Shown here piece by piece: positions 8,607-18,028 of a DNA stretch of 64,000 bases (positions within the stretch are counted from its first letter, which is position 1; the number at the start of each line of letters is the position of its first letter). The notes below the pieces were generated by a model. It made no database searches and had not been told where the DNA came from. It saw only the letters and a list, made by a program, of their open reading frames with translations. Both the position numbers and the translations under genes were made by a program. The DNA is from Ichthyocystis sparus (lineage in GTDB: Bacteria; Pseudomonadota; Gammaproteobacteria; Burkholderiales; 2013Ark19i), in the NCBI RefSeq assembly GCF_900078755.1, contig NZ_FKIH01000028.1; one strand, 5' to 3'.

Positions 8607-9665
8607 GTGACGAATTCATTATTTAAATCAGCTGATGATGGTCCCCCCCCCCGAAGGTCAGGTGTGTCCTTTTGGGTGGTGTTTTTTCTAGTCTTTTTGT
8701 TGTTTGTATGCGGTACGGGGGTTTTTTTTGCAGGAAATTTTCTTTATGACTACATTATGTCTAATCAGCAAATGATTGTTAAATTGCGAGATTCTGAATT
8801 GGAGAATTCCAAACTATTAAGTAATTTATCTAATAACTTTGTTGAGATTGATGGGAAGCTTAAAAAGCTTGCCCTTAGTTATGATAAAAGTATTGAGATT
8901 TTAAATAAGTATTCCGGCGTAAGTAATATGCAATCCCTAACACAGATAAGAGAATATGTAAGTGTTTCCCGTTCCAGTCTTATGTGGTCAAACAATGTTA
9001 GTGAAGCTATTATTTTCTTATCAGCTGCATATAGATTAGCAAACAGTATAAATGATCCTGATTTTTCTCATTTAGCAGGTTTGATTAATGGTAGAATTGG
9101 AATTTTGAAGGGTTTGCGTCTGGAAGTGAGTGGGGATTTTTATTCTCAGGTTGCATATCTAGACACTGTTTTTTCTGCCATGAATTTTGATAACATTTCA
9201 GATCGCGCTAAATCTAGCAATATGGGTGGTGCGTTAGGTGATGATAGTAATTCTTTCTGGGAAAATTTTTGGTTTCAGCTTCAGAAAAAGTTCCACGATT
9301 TCGTTAGAATAGATCATGATGATTGCCCTAACTTGCGCTTGCTTACAGTAGAAGAGAAAGATTTTGTTAGGCAGATGGTACATTTGCATACTCTTTCTTT
9401 GCGTTTATCTTGGGCTATTCATGATAAAGATATGTATCAATCTAGTCTTAACAAGATTTCCTCGTTAGCTAATCGATACTTTAGCCATGATGAAAACTAT
9501 AAAAAATTTAACAATCTTATTGTTGATCTGTCTAAGTTTAGGCTTATTTCTAATGATGTTATTGATATGTCTGACATGGAGAGTTTTATAGATGTAATTA
9601 ATCGTAAGCAAAGAAATGGTATTGTTTTGTCTTCTGATTCTGTTCGCTCAGAGGTACGTGCATGA
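8607..9665 (+). CDS. hemX: HemX-family membrane protein
   Basis: A 352-residue protein with one N-terminal transmembrane helix (about residues 22-50), a following coiled-coil-like stretch, and a helical periplasmic domain, as in the HemX proteins found next to hemD in proteobacteria. Its role in haem synthesis is not firmly established, and it lacks the methyltransferase domain of SUMT enzymes. It starts at GTG behind AAGGAG/AAAGGG. A ten-C homopolymer falls in codons 13-16. Its stop overlaps the hemY ATG (ATGA). Confidence 0.85.
   Translation: MTNSLFKSADDGPPPRRSGVSFWVVFFLVFLLFVCGTGVFFAGNFLYDYIMSNQQMIVKLRDSELENSKLLSNLSNNFVEIDGKLKKLALSYDKSIEILNKYSGVSNMQSLTQIREYVSVSRSSLMWSNNVSEAIIFLSAAYRLANSINDPDFSHLAGLINGRIGILKGLRLEVSGDFYSQVAYLDTVFSAMNFDNISDRAKSSNMGGALGDDSNSFWENFWFQLQKKFHDFVRIDHDDCPNLRLLTVEEKDFVRQMVHLHTLSLRLSWAIHDKDMYQSSLNKISSLANRYFSHDENYKKFNNLIVDLSKFRLISNDVIDMSDMESFIDVINRKQRNGIVLSSDSVRSEVRA
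8643..8652 (+). repeat. ten-C homopolymer in the hemX coding start
   Basis: Ten consecutive C encode the PPP of residues 13-15 plus the first base of an Arg codon, ahead of the transmembrane helix. Gain or loss of one base would shut off HemX, and possibly coupled HemY translation, by frameshift. The tract stands out in an AT-rich genome. Confidence 0.9.
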
Positions 9666-10846
9666 TAGAGAAGTTGTTGCGTGTGTTGATTTTATTCATT
9701 GCTCTTGTTTTGGTTGTGGTGATTGCTTTTCATTCTCATGGCAGCTCCGTTTTATTTACGGTTCCTCCGTACCGTGTAGAGGTTTCTTTCTCATTTTTCC
9801 TTGTTTCCTCGATATTTTTATTCTTCCTAGGTTATTTTCTAATTCGGTCTATAGATTTTTTATTTCGAATACCAGAACGATTGTTAAAATTGCGTAAAAA
9901 AAAGAAACATGAGTCTGCTTTACGGGTGTTTTCTGAGGGGTTTGTGTATTTTCTGGAGGGGAGGTATGCACGTGCCGCCAGCGCTGCTGAGCAATCTTTT
10001 GAGTCTAACTTGTTACCTATTGTGTCCGGTTTGATAGCCGCCCAGGCCTACCATGCTTTAGGTAAAGTTTATGAAAGAGATACTTGGTTAGAGCGTGTTA
10101 AGAGCTTACATGGTGGTGATAGGGCACAGCGCTTAACTGCAGCTGAGTTATATCTTAATGATAATAATCCAGCACGAGCCTTGGAGTTGTTATCCCCATA
10201 TGATCGTGAATCTGCTCCCAGGCATTTAGCAGTGATACGCCTACTGTTCCGTGCCCATCTTTCATTAGGAAATTGGTCTGATGCTATGAGGTATTTTCGT
10301 GTTTTGGAAAAGCGCCAACATATCCATCCTGCATCCTTTTTTTCTCTTAAGAAAAGTCTGTACTTAGGATTAATTTCCAATGTTAAATCTGTTGACGATT
10401 TGAAGAATTTTTTTTCATGCTTGTCTTCTGAAGATCAGAAGGAGCACGTTTGTCACGTCATTGAGCGTCTTTTGGTGTTGTCTCAACGTACTCTCGCTTG
10501 TCGCTACATAGAAGATTACAACAAAAAATATTGGTCATCCGAGTTAGCTTTGTTGTATTCTGATTGCGTTGTCGATAGCAGTGTTAATCATCAAATAGAG
10601 TGTGCTGAATCGTGGTTGTGTTCTCATCCCAAGGATGTTCTGTTGCTAGTGACTTTGGGTAGATTGTGTCAGAAGCGTTCTCTTTGGGGTAAGGCTATGG
10701 AGTATCTAGAGCAAGCGTGTTGTTATGGTCACGATATGGCCCTTCCTATTTATGAAAAGGCGTTTCTACTAGATAGGCTTGGAGAACACGAGCAAGCTAA
10801 TGTTTTGTTTAGACGCTGTGCAAAAAAGACATTCTCCAGACAATAG
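9662..10846 (+). CDS. hemY: HemY-family TPR membrane protein
   Basis: A 394-residue protein with two N-terminal transmembrane helices (about residues 5-25 and 41-63), a basic RKKKK stretch, and a TPR-like helical region. This matches the proteobacterial HemY N-terminal family encoded after hemX (unrelated to the protoporphyrinogen oxidase called HemY in Bacillus). Conserved features include SEGFVYFLEGRYARA near residue 90. It overlaps hemX by four bases (ATGA), so translation is probably coupled. No clear terminator follows. Confidence 0.88.
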   Translation: MIEKLLRVLILFIALVLVVVIAFHSHGSSVLFTVPPYRVEVSFSFFLVSSIFLFFLGYFLIRSIDFLFRIPERLLKLRKKKKHESALRVFSEGFVYFLEGRYARAASAAEQSFESNLLPIVSGLIAAQAYHALGKVYERDTWLERVKSLHGGDRAQRLTAAELYLNDNNPARALELLSPYDRESAPRHLAVIRLLFRAHLSLGNWSDAMRYFRVLEKRQHIHPASFFSLKKSLYLGLISNVKSVDDLKNFFSCLSSEDQKEHVCHVIERLLVLSQRTLACRYIEDYNKKYWSSELALLYSDCVVDSSVNHQIECAESWLCSHPKDVLLLVTLGRLCQKRSLWGKAMEYLEQACCYGHDMALPIYEKAFLLDRLGEHEQANVLFRRCAKKTFSRQ

Positions 10847-11040
10847 GATTATCCATACTATCTTTTTTTGGGTATAGGATGTATACTGCAGTTGCCCTTG
10901 TGATGTTGGCTTTGTGCCCGTTAGGTGGGTTATTATGCCGGGGTTGTGGAATTTCCTCCACTTGGTGTGTTCCCTTGCTCTGGTAGTGTTTCAGATTTAC
11001 TAGTTCTGTTTTTGTAGTTGTTTTTGGAAGGATTTGTGTG

Positions 11041-11253
11041 ATGTCTCAGAAGAAACGGGGAAAGGTTAAGTGGTTCAGCGATGCTAAGGGCTACGGGTTC
11101 ATTACCCCAGATGAGGGTGGTGAGGACCTTTTCGTGCATTATTCAGCGGTTCAAATGAATGGCTTCAGGACCCTAAAAGAAGGACAAATGGTATCCTTTG
11201 AAGTTATAGATGGCCCTAAGGGTAAGCAGGCTGCTAATATTCAATCTTGCTGA
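11041..11253 (+). CDS. cold-shock domain protein (CspA family)
   Basis: A 70-residue single-stranded nucleic-acid binding protein acting as an RNA chaperone. Both RNA-binding motifs are present: KGYGFI (residues 16-21) and LFVHY (30-34), with the standard GKVKWF start. ATG 11041 follows GGAAGGA; an adjacent in-frame GTG at 11038 is less likely. About 190 bases separate it from hemY, room for the long structured leader that Csp genes often carry. I see no specific thermosensor fold. Confidence 0.95.
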   Translation: MSQKKRGKVKWFSDAKGYGFITPDEGGEDLFVHYSAVQMNGFRTLKEGQMVSFEVIDGPKGKQAANIQSC

Positions 11254-11368
11254 CAAAGATGTGCTTTTTGAGGGTGAGTTTTATTTCTTTGTTGGTCTCT
11301 TTATTTGTTGGCGTTGCTGGAGGTGGCGCCCTTTTCCGTGCTCGGTGTTTCTCTAGGGAAAGGATCTG

Positions 11369-12106
11369 GTGCTTGACTTAGTAGGTGTAGTTCTCTGCGG
11401 TACTTCTAATCCAGGAAATATTGGTGCTTCTGCTAGAGCCATGAAAAACATGGGGCTACGAAGGCTCTGCCTTGTTGGATCTCAGTTGAGCAAAGAGGAC
11501 TCGGTCGAGTTGGCTCGTTCTTCGCATGCGTGCGATGTTCTTGAACAGGCTCTTTCGTTTGGTTCATTGTCTGATGCAGTTGCTCAGAGTAGCTGTGTTT
11601 TGGGGTTGACCTCTAGATTGCGTAAAAGGAATTCTGTTGTTTCTTTGTCTTTGCCTGATGCTATAGGTATGGTTTTGCCACTTATACGTCAGGGAAAGTA
11701 CGTCAGCTTTGTTTTTGGTAGTGAAAAGACAGGCTTAACTAACGAACAGCTCATGTCTTGTTCCCGTGCTGTCTATATACTTGCCTCAGACGAGTATCCC
11801 TCTCTTAATCTGGCCGCAGCTGTGCAAGTTGTGTGTTACGAACTTAGGCGTCAGCTATTGTTGGGTAATGATAAAACTGATGCTACTGAACAGCGCTGCT
11901 GCCCGGCTACAGCACAGGAATTTTTTCATCTGATGGATCATCTCAATAGAGTGCTAGAAAAAATACGTTTTTGTAATCGGTTGTCTGCATCTACTATGTC
12001 TAAATTTCGTCGTATCTATTCCAAAGCTAATCTGGAAAAAGAAGAAGTCGCACTACTGCGAGGATTGTTATCTCAAGTGGAATATTGCTTATCAGAATCA
12101 GAATAA
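11369..12106 (+). CDS. trmJ: tRNA (cytidine/uridine-2'-O)-methyltransferase TrmJ
   Basis: A SPOUT-class enzyme that 2'-O-methylates position 32 of certain tRNAs using SAM. The 245-residue protein has the GTSNPGNIGASARAMKNMG start, the FVFGSEKTGL motif near residue 115 and the knot segment YPSLNLAAAVQVVCYE near 150-165. It starts at GTG 11369 behind AGGGAAAGGA. In many relatives trmJ lies beside suhB; here icd sits between them. Confidence 0.92.
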   Translation: MLDLVGVVLCGTSNPGNIGASARAMKNMGLRRLCLVGSQLSKEDSVELARSSHACDVLEQALSFGSLSDAVAQSSCVLGLTSRLRKRNSVVSLSLPDAIGMVLPLIRQGKYVSFVFGSEKTGLTNEQLMSCSRAVYILASDEYPSLNLAAAVQVVCYELRRQLLLGNDKTDATEQRCCPATAQEFFHLMDHLNRVLEKIRFCNRLSASTMSKFRRIYSKANLEKEEVALLRGLLSQVEYCLSESE

Positions 12107-12135
12107 AAAGACATTCTGTTCGTGTTTGACGATAT

Positions 12136-12165
12136 GTACTACGGCTCTATAGTACGTTTTATATA
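12136..12165 (+). terminator. weak hairpin after trmJ
   Basis: GTACTA (12136-12141) pairs with TAGTAC (12150-12155) around an 8-base loop and is followed by GTTTTATATAATTTTTTT. The six-base stem is only one-third GC, so termination may be inefficient. A second six-base stem (TCCCTT/AAGGGA, 12216-12233) lies between trmJ and the convergent icd. Confidence 0.4.
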
Positions 12166-12272
12166 ATTTTTTTCTGCCACCTCTTGGAAAATTAATCCCA
12201 AAGAAGAGCATTCTATCCCTTGATTATAAGGGAAGTAGGGGGGGGCACAAGTACCCTATTCCCTCTATTTTA

Positions 12273-13526
12273 TTATCCTATATTATCCACAATTGACTTA
12301 GCAAAATCAGATGTGCTTAATTTAGTGGCATTTGACATAAGTCTTGCTAAGTCATAAGTAACCTGTCCTTTCTCTATAGATCTGCCAATTCCTGCCAGTA
12401 ATAAGTCAGCTGCCTCTAACCATCCTATGTGTCGTAGCATCATTTCTGCAGATAAGATAAGTGAGCCTGGATTGGCTTTATTCTGTGCAGCATGCTTAGG
12501 AGCTGTTCCATGGGTAGCTTCAAATATTGCAGCCGAATCTGATATGTTTGCACCTGGAGATATTCCTATCCCACCAACCTGCGCCGCTAAGGCATCGGAT
12601 ATATAATCACCATTTAGGTTTAGTGTTGCTACAACGTCTATTTCTTCCGGGCGCAGCAAAATTCCCTGAAGAAATGCATCAGCTATGGAATCTTTGATTA
12701 TGATTTCTTTGCTGTTTATCGGGTTATTGATAGTGCACCATGGGCCTTTGTCTATCTCTTTAGCACCGAATTCATTCTTAGCTACTCCATACCCCCAATC
12801 ACGGAATGCGCCTTCCGTATATTTCATTATATTTCCCTTGTGAACCAAGGTAACACTCTTCCTATCTTCCTTAATTGCGTATTGAATGGCTCGACGAACT
12901 AGCCTCTCCGTTCCCTCACGAGATACTGGTTTTATTCCTATGCCAGAAGTTTCTGGGAAGCGAATTGCCGTTACATTAAGCATATCCTGTAGATACGAAA
13001 TTATCTTCTTTGCCTCCGGAGATCCTGCTTCCCATTCTATGCCAGCATATATATCTTCAGAGTTTTCACGAAAAATCACAGCATCTGTTTTTTCTGGATT
13101 CTTGAGTACACTAGGAGTGCCTTTAAAATACCTAATGGGTCTAAGACATACGTAAAGGTCAAGTTTCTGGCGGATAGCAACATTTATAGATCTTATTCCC
13201 CCACCAACCGGCGTTGCAAGAGGCCCCTTGATTGATATACAAAACTCCTGCAGAGCATCTACGGTTTCATCAGGTAGCCATGTATTTGGCCCGTACACCT
13301 TGTTTGATTTCTCTCCAGCGTAAATTTCCATCCAGTGAATTTTTTTTCGTCCGCCATACGCTTTACTCACTACGTGATCAATAACAAAAATCATAGCCGG
13401 CGAGATGTCTACCCCTATACCATCACCCTCAATGAATGGGATTATGGGGTTGTTTGGAGTATCGATACTCTCTTTAGAGACAGTAATCTTCTCACCATTA
13501 GCCGGTACAGTAATCTTTTTGTACAT
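12273..13526 (-). CDS. icd: isocitrate dehydrogenase, NADP-type
   Basis: Oxidative decarboxylation of isocitrate to 2-oxoglutarate in the TCA cycle. The 417 residues align end to end with the enterobacterial enzyme. PFIEGDGIGVD is the N-terminal signature. GGGIRSINVAIRQ places the substrate/phosphorylation serine at Ser113, the same number as in E. coli. IFEATHGTAPKHA is the coenzyme-binding segment. Transcribed away from suhB's 5' side; an 8-G run lies just beyond its 3' end at 12238-12245. Confidence 0.96.
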   Translation of the reverse strand: MYKKITVPANGEKITVSKESIDTPNNPIIPFIEGDGIGVDISPAMIFVIDHVVSKAYGGRKKIHWMEIYAGEKSNKVYGPNTWLPDETVDALQEFCISIKGPLATPVGGGIRSINVAIRQKLDLYVCLRPIRYFKGTPSVLKNPEKTDAVIFRENSEDIYAGIEWEAGSPEAKKIISYLQDMLNVTAIRFPETSGIGIKPVSREGTERLVRRAIQYAIKEDRKSVTLVHKGNIMKYTEGAFRDWGYGVAKNEFGAKEIDKGPWCTINNPINSKEIIIKDSIADAFLQGILLRPEEIDVVATLNLNGDYISDALAAQVGGIGISPGANISDSAAIFEATHGTAPKHAAQNKANPGSLILSAEMMLRHIGWLEAADLLLAGIGRSIEKGQVTYDLARLMSNATKLSTSDFAKSIVDNIG

Positions 13527-13592
13527 TAACTTCCCCTGTTGTCATTTGTACAGTGCAAGAAGTATACTATATTTCACTCTACTTTTGGTTGG

Positions 13593-14399
13593 TCACAGTT
13601 TTGTTGGTTCTATGCTCTCCCTGAGTATTTTTAGCAGTATAGTTGCCAATTTGGGCGATGAGGCTAATATGTTTCCCGATTCCAGGTAGTTTTGCTTTTT
13701 GTTTTGTATAAGCTCTGATGCAATACCTCCAGCCTCAGTTACTAATAGACTTCCGGCTGCTATATCAAAAATTTTAAGATTTTCTCCACAACAAGCGTCA
13801 AACCGGCCTGAGGCCACATAGCATAATGATAAAGCGGCTGATCCAGTTATCCTTACTCCATGTACCCTGCCATCTAATGCTTTAAGTAGTGATATATCAT
13901 GTCCGGTTCCATATTTTGATGCTGTATGCGTGCACAGACTAATACATGATTGCGATATATGTGCACACGTTGAAACTCTAATCCTTCTATCGTTCAAGAA
14001 TGCTCCAGAACCTCTGCTGGCAGTGAACATTTCATTTAAATTAGGATCGTAAACTACACTATGCGTTACTATGCCCATTTCCATTAAAGCAACAGAAATT
14101 GCATAATGCGGTACTCCATGAATAAAATTGTGAGTTCCATCTATAGGGTCTATTTGCCATACAAAAGGACTATCTCTTCTGTAGGACCATCCACTTTCTT
14201 CAGAGAATATGTCATGCTCCGGGTAAGCATCGTGAAGTATTGAGACGAGGTGTTTTTCTACTTCAAGGTCTGTTGATGTAAGAAATGTGCCATCTGGTTT
14301 TTTTTTTATCTTAAGTTGATTTAAGTCTCTCGAATCTCTTATGATAGCATATGAAGCTTGACGTACAGCTCTTATGGCAGTACTTAAGTAGTGGTGCAC
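13593..14399 (-). CDS. suhB: inositol-1-monophosphatase family protein (SuhB)
   Basis: A Mg2+-dependent phosphatase of the IMPase family; in proteobacteria SuhB also acts in rRNA antitermination and ribosome maturation. The 268-residue protein has the metal-binding motifs EES (residues 67-69) and DPIDGTHNF (84-92), and IFDIAAGSLLVTEAGG near the C-terminus, where most members have W instead of F before D. A ten-A run falls in the KIKKK segment near residue 30. It precedes icd in the same direction, with 66 bases between them. Confidence 0.93.
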   Translation of the reverse strand: MHHYLSTAIRAVRQASYAIIRDSRDLNQLKIKKKPDGTFLTSTDLEVEKHLVSILHDAYPEHDIFSEESGWSYRRDSPFVWQIDPIDGTHNFIHGVPHYAISVALMEMGIVTHSVVYDPNLNEMFTASRGSGAFLNDRRIRVSTCAHISQSCISLCTHTASKYGTGHDISLLKALDGRVHGVRITGSAALSLCYVASGRFDACCGENLKIFDIAAGSLLVTEAGGIASELIQNKKQNYLESGNILASSPKLATILLKILRESIEPTKL

Positions 14400-14707
14400 G
14401 TATATTTCCTCTTACTAAATTATATTAATTGTTAAGTATACAAAAAATGTTTTGAATGATGAATACTTGTCAGATCATGATAGGTTGCATTATACCTATT
14501 AATAGATTGTTAAACTATCGTCACGGAAGGTAAGGCATATTTGCAAGTATTACGCGTTTAAATGATCCATTTCTCCTACTAACGACCATTTATTGCCAAA
14601 CGCAACTTAAATACCTCGATTGTTACACAGGTTCATTTCTTGAACTATAGTTACTCATATTTGATATATTTTTTGCTGACATGAAAAATGTACTCAAATT
14701 ATTTTAT
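14400..14707. other. spacer between suhB and the paralog array
   Basis: 308 AT-rich bases without a recognisable gene. It must hold the suhB promoter (minus strand) and the 3' end of the paralog A transcript, but I see no clear promoter pair or GC-rich terminator. Confidence 0.5.
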
Positions 14708-17700
14708 TCATATGAATTGTTTTGTTATATAATTTGTATATCTACTGGTGCAAATTTCAGATAATGAATTAATACACTCAAGTTTTATTTCGCTCCTAAA
14801 TGAATTAAATAATTTATTTTCAATATCTTTAGTGGAAAGAGTTATGGTATTGCCGTCTAAAATTATAGACTCTTCTGATAAACGCCTTATTTCATTTTCG
14901 AACGAGAGTATAACTTCATCTACTAAAACCCCTATTTTTGAACCCCTGGAAAGAACAATGCTACGTATGTAATAAAACAAATCAGATTCATTGGCATTTT
15001 CATAGGTAGTGATGGAACTAATAGTTCCATGGAAAATATATTCCAAAGTATTCATGATAATTTTTTTTTCATGTACTGAATGCAAAATATTTTTTCCTAA
15101 ATTAGAAATTTCTTCTAATGATTTTTTGGATATCGCTATACCATCAAAATTCTTGAAAAGAGCATTTACAAAAAATCCTTGATCTGCCTTTTCTATTTCC
15201 GATTTAACCATACTTGGTAATTCAGATATAGCAAATCTTAGTACATCTAACAATAGTTCGGGAGAATAGGAGTACTTTGATTTTGCTTGACGTGGCATTA
15301 CTAAGGAAACAGATGATTTATATGTAGATGGTATTGGGTTAGACGGTATCTTAGTATCCCAAAAGCATTTAATCATATTTACTCCGTACGACAATGGGAT
15401 ATCACACTGATCGATAAGTGATACTTCGTTTTCACATATTTTAGAAAATTGATGTAAATGGTAGTCACTATTTAGTATTAATTCCTTAACAGTGGATATA
15501 TCATTTCCTGGAATAAGTATATGCGAAGATAATTCTGATTCTATTAGTTCCAGTTTGTAAGAGATAATATTTGCCACTATACTTATAATATTACTATAAA
15601 AACATGAAAACTCTAGATTTTTAATGTTTGCTGATCTGATGTACTTTTTCATTTCTAATAAAAAAAAATCCTCTAGCTTACTATGTCTAAAACTAGAACT
15701 CTTTGTAGCTAAAAAATATATACCATTATGTAGGTGGCTACTATTTATATTTATCCTACTAGCGCACTCAATATCGTATACCCCTGCATTTTGTATATTT
15801 GAAGGATTTGTTGAGTCATTGTACGTACTTACTAACTGTTGGCGATATGAGCATATAGCCGCATATTTAAAATATTCTAGAAATCTATTTGAGAAAATTT
15901 CTATATCATTTTCTGATGCCTTAACTACAGCACCACTTGAATCATTGTAAAAAAGTCTATATTTTTTAATTTTACTGAATATCTCTCCCTTAAACATATA
16001 AACTGCGCTATGAATATAATCATAGAAACCAGATACACTATGTGATGGAATAGTACCGGTATCTGTGTACAAATTTATTGCTAGACTGATTTCAGTGTTA
16101 GATCTAATGCCGTGGGGTATAGCATACGTTACTATATTATACAATATCCTATCACTAATATCCTTAATCTCCTGTAATAATCTTCTTTGTAAATGCAAAC
16201 CACAAAAATTACCGAAAAACAAAGACAATATAATCTTAGGCTCTGAATCAGTTATGAATCTTATTATCCTTTCTTTTAAGTTCGAAATAGAACTAATTAT
16301 GATACTACTGAATTTACGTAGGTGCGATTTTTTATTAAAGATAAAGCAACTTCCTTCACGCAGGGCAGTTTGGGTAAATATTTTATAAGGGATGTTTTTG
16401 TAAATGTCATCTGCTATATTATTTTCAATTATATGTGAGCACTTCTCAAACAATTTTTTGAAGAAAGAACTATTATTTATGGCTGCCCTTCTAAGGTTTT
16501 CAACTGACATGCCTTGTCTTATATCTATTTCATATTCCTCCTCAATGGTTTCTATTTCTTCTGTAATTAATGACATAAACACTTTTTCTAGGTGATGTAA
16601 TAATAAAGATATATTTTGTTTGTCATATTTTTTTGCATTGTTTAAATTATTTTGTTTAAGTACCATACTCTCAAGCTTTTTTTCTATATCTCCTATACCG
16701 ATTTCTCTAATAATCAAGCTATATGTTTTATTTGCCCATGACAAGAGGGAAATTCCAAACTTGAAATTTACAAATGCAAATGAAGGTACATTGAATATGT
16801 GTGAGTGAACATCTGTCTCTGCTGGGTAAGATATGCATGTGTGTTTATTGGATGGCGTGATTTCATTATGTTCATGCGTTCCTAGTGTAATGTCGTATTG
16901 GTTTTCCATAATTTGTTGTTTTTCATTTTGTAATGGATAGTTTTGTTGATTTAATTCTGAAGTGCTTGCTTCCTCGCTTTGAAATGGTATAGTACATTCA
17001 TATTGCACATAATTAATGTCATACTGGCTTTCAGTTGTTTGCTGTTGCTGGGCTTGCAATGGATAGCTTTGCAGGTTTAATCCTGACGTGCTGGATGCAT
17101 CGTTTTGAGGTGGCACAGTATCCCCATATTCCCCATAATTAACGTTATACTGGCTTTCAGTTGCTTGCTGTTGCTGAGCTTGCAATGGATAGCCTTGCAG
17201 GTTTAATTCTGACGTGCTGGATGCATCGTTTTGAGGTGGCACAGTATACCCATATTCCTCATAATTAACTTCATACTGGTTTTCAGTTGTTTGCTGTTGC
17301 TGAGCTTGCAATGGATAGCCTTGCAGGTTTAACTCTGATGTGCTGGATGCATCGTTTTGAGGTGGCACAGTATACCCATATTCCTCATAATTAACTTCAT
17401 ACTGGTTTTCAGTTGTTTGCTGTTGTTGGGCCTGAAATGGATAGTTTTGCAGGTTTAACCCTGATGTGCCAGATGCATCGTTTTGAAAGGGAGCAGTATA
17501 CCAATATTCCCCATAATTAACGTTATACTGGCTTTCAGTTGCTTGCTGTTGCTGAGCTTGCAATGGATAGCTTTGCAGGTTTAACCCTGATGTGCCGGAT
17601 GCATCGTTTTGAAACGGAGCAGGATACCAATATTCCCCATAATTAACGTTATACTGGCTTTCAGTTGTTTGCTGTTGCTGAGCTTGCAATGGGTAGCCTT

Positions 17701-18028
17701 GCAGGTTTAATCCTGACATGCTGGGAGTAGTATATTCATATGTTCCATAATTAAGCTGTGTGATGTTAGATTGATCTGAAAGTATTTGTTGATAAGTTTG
17801 TACATAATCACCTTCACCAACTGATTGCTCAGCAGTGCCACGTATATCAGCAGCTGTGAGATTTTGATTATTGTCCTGTGAGAGAGATGTTGGGCCTGAT
17901 ACACCGCCCGTGTTTTCAGTTATATAACTATATGACGTATCATGGTCCTGGTTTTGAGGTGTATTGGTATTTTCTAACTCATAAACGTCAACCGATGTAT
18001 TGCAAGATGTTAGGGGATAGTAGTTCAT
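14708..18028 (-). CDS. array paralog A: repeat-bearing protein of unknown function (1106 aa)
   Basis: First of seven tandem paralogs; no known family recognised. The start MNYYPLTSCN is shared in form by all members. Residues 1-106 are polar, 107-380 are seven 42-residue units, and about 412-1106 form the conserved region common to the family. Family motifs visible here are GISLLSW (425-431), GMSVENLRRAAINN (506-519), FFGNFCGLHLQRRLLQEI (604-621), a TGTIPSHSVSGFYD segment, LIPGN, SYSPELLLDVLR and ISKKSLEEIS. No signal peptide or membrane helix is evident, and the composition is rich in Asn, Ile, Ser and Lys, unlike neighbouring housekeeping genes. An effector or surface-associated role is only an inference. 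Confidence 0.9.
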   Translation of the reverse strand: MNYYPLTSCNTSVDVYELENTNTPQNQDHDTSYSYITENTGGVSGPTSLSQDNNQNLTAADIRGTAEQSVGEGDYVQTYQQILSDQSNITQLNYGTYEYTTPSMSGLNLQGYPLQAQQQQTTESQYNVNYGEYWYPAPFQNDASGTSGLNLQSYPLQAQQQQATESQYNVNYGEYWYTAPFQNDASGTSGLNLQNYPFQAQQQQTTENQYEVNYEEYGYTVPPQNDASSTSELNLQGYPLQAQQQQTTENQYEVNYEEYGYTVPPQNDASSTSELNLQGYPLQAQQQQATESQYNVNYGEYGDTVPPQNDASSTSGLNLQSYPLQAQQQQTTESQYDINYVQYECTIPFQSEEASTSELNQQNYPLQNEKQQIMENQYDITLGTHEHNEITPSNKHTCISYPAETDVHSHIFNVPSFAFVNFKFGISLLSWANKTYSLIIREIGIGDIEKKLESMVLKQNNLNNAKKYDKQNISLLLHHLEKVFMSLITEEIETIEEEYEIDIRQGMSVENLRRAAINNSSFFKKLFEKCSHIIENNIADDIYKNIPYKIFTQTALREGSCFIFNKKSHLRKFSSIIISSISNLKERIIRFITDSEPKIILSLFFGNFCGLHLQRRLLQEIKDISDRILYNIVTYAIPHGIRSNTEISLAINLYTDTGTIPSHSVSGFYDYIHSAVYMFKGEIFSKIKKYRLFYNDSSGAVVKASENDIEIFSNRFLEYFKYAAICSYRQQLVSTYNDSTNPSNIQNAGVYDIECASRININSSHLHNGIYFLATKSSSFRHSKLEDFFLLEMKKYIRSANIKNLEFSCFYSNIISIVANIISYKLELIESELSSHILIPGNDISTVKELILNSDYHLHQFSKICENEVSLIDQCDIPLSYGVNMIKCFWDTKIPSNPIPSTYKSSVSLVMPRQAKSKYSYSPELLLDVLRFAISELPSMVKSEIEKADQGFFVNALFKNFDGIAISKKSLEEISNLGKNILHSVHEKKIIMNTLEYIFHGTISSITTYENANESDLFYYIRSIVLSRGSKIGVLVDEVILSFENEIRRLSEESIILDGNTITLSTKDIENKLFNSFRSEIKLECINSLSEICTSRYTNYITKQFI
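16890..17710 (-). repeat. 126-bp tandem coding repeats in paralog A
   Basis: About seven units of 42 residues (residues 107 to about 380), each with LNLQxYPLQAQQQQ, then TESQYNVNYGEY or a close variant, then QNDAS(S/G)TS. Units 4 and 5 are almost the same; the last unit is degenerate. At the DNA level the GCATCGTTTTGA marker recurs every 126 bases. Confidence 0.93.

Noticed and set aside
10849..10882. Imperfect hairpin (ATCCATAC/GTATAGGAT) after hemY considered as a terminator
   Set aside because: The T-run is in the loop rather than after the stem and the stem has a bulge, so it does not fit a rho-independent terminator.
10879..10986. 35-codon ORF in the leader of the cold-shock gene
   Set aside because: No ribosome-binding site and no conserved motif; lies in the probable 5' untranslated region.
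12283..12291. Perfect DnaA box TTATCCACA
   Set aside because: It lies in the 3' end of icd, is single, and no dnaA, dnaN or cluster of boxes is present. The near-match TTTTCCACA at 39477-39485 is also isolated, so no origin is called.
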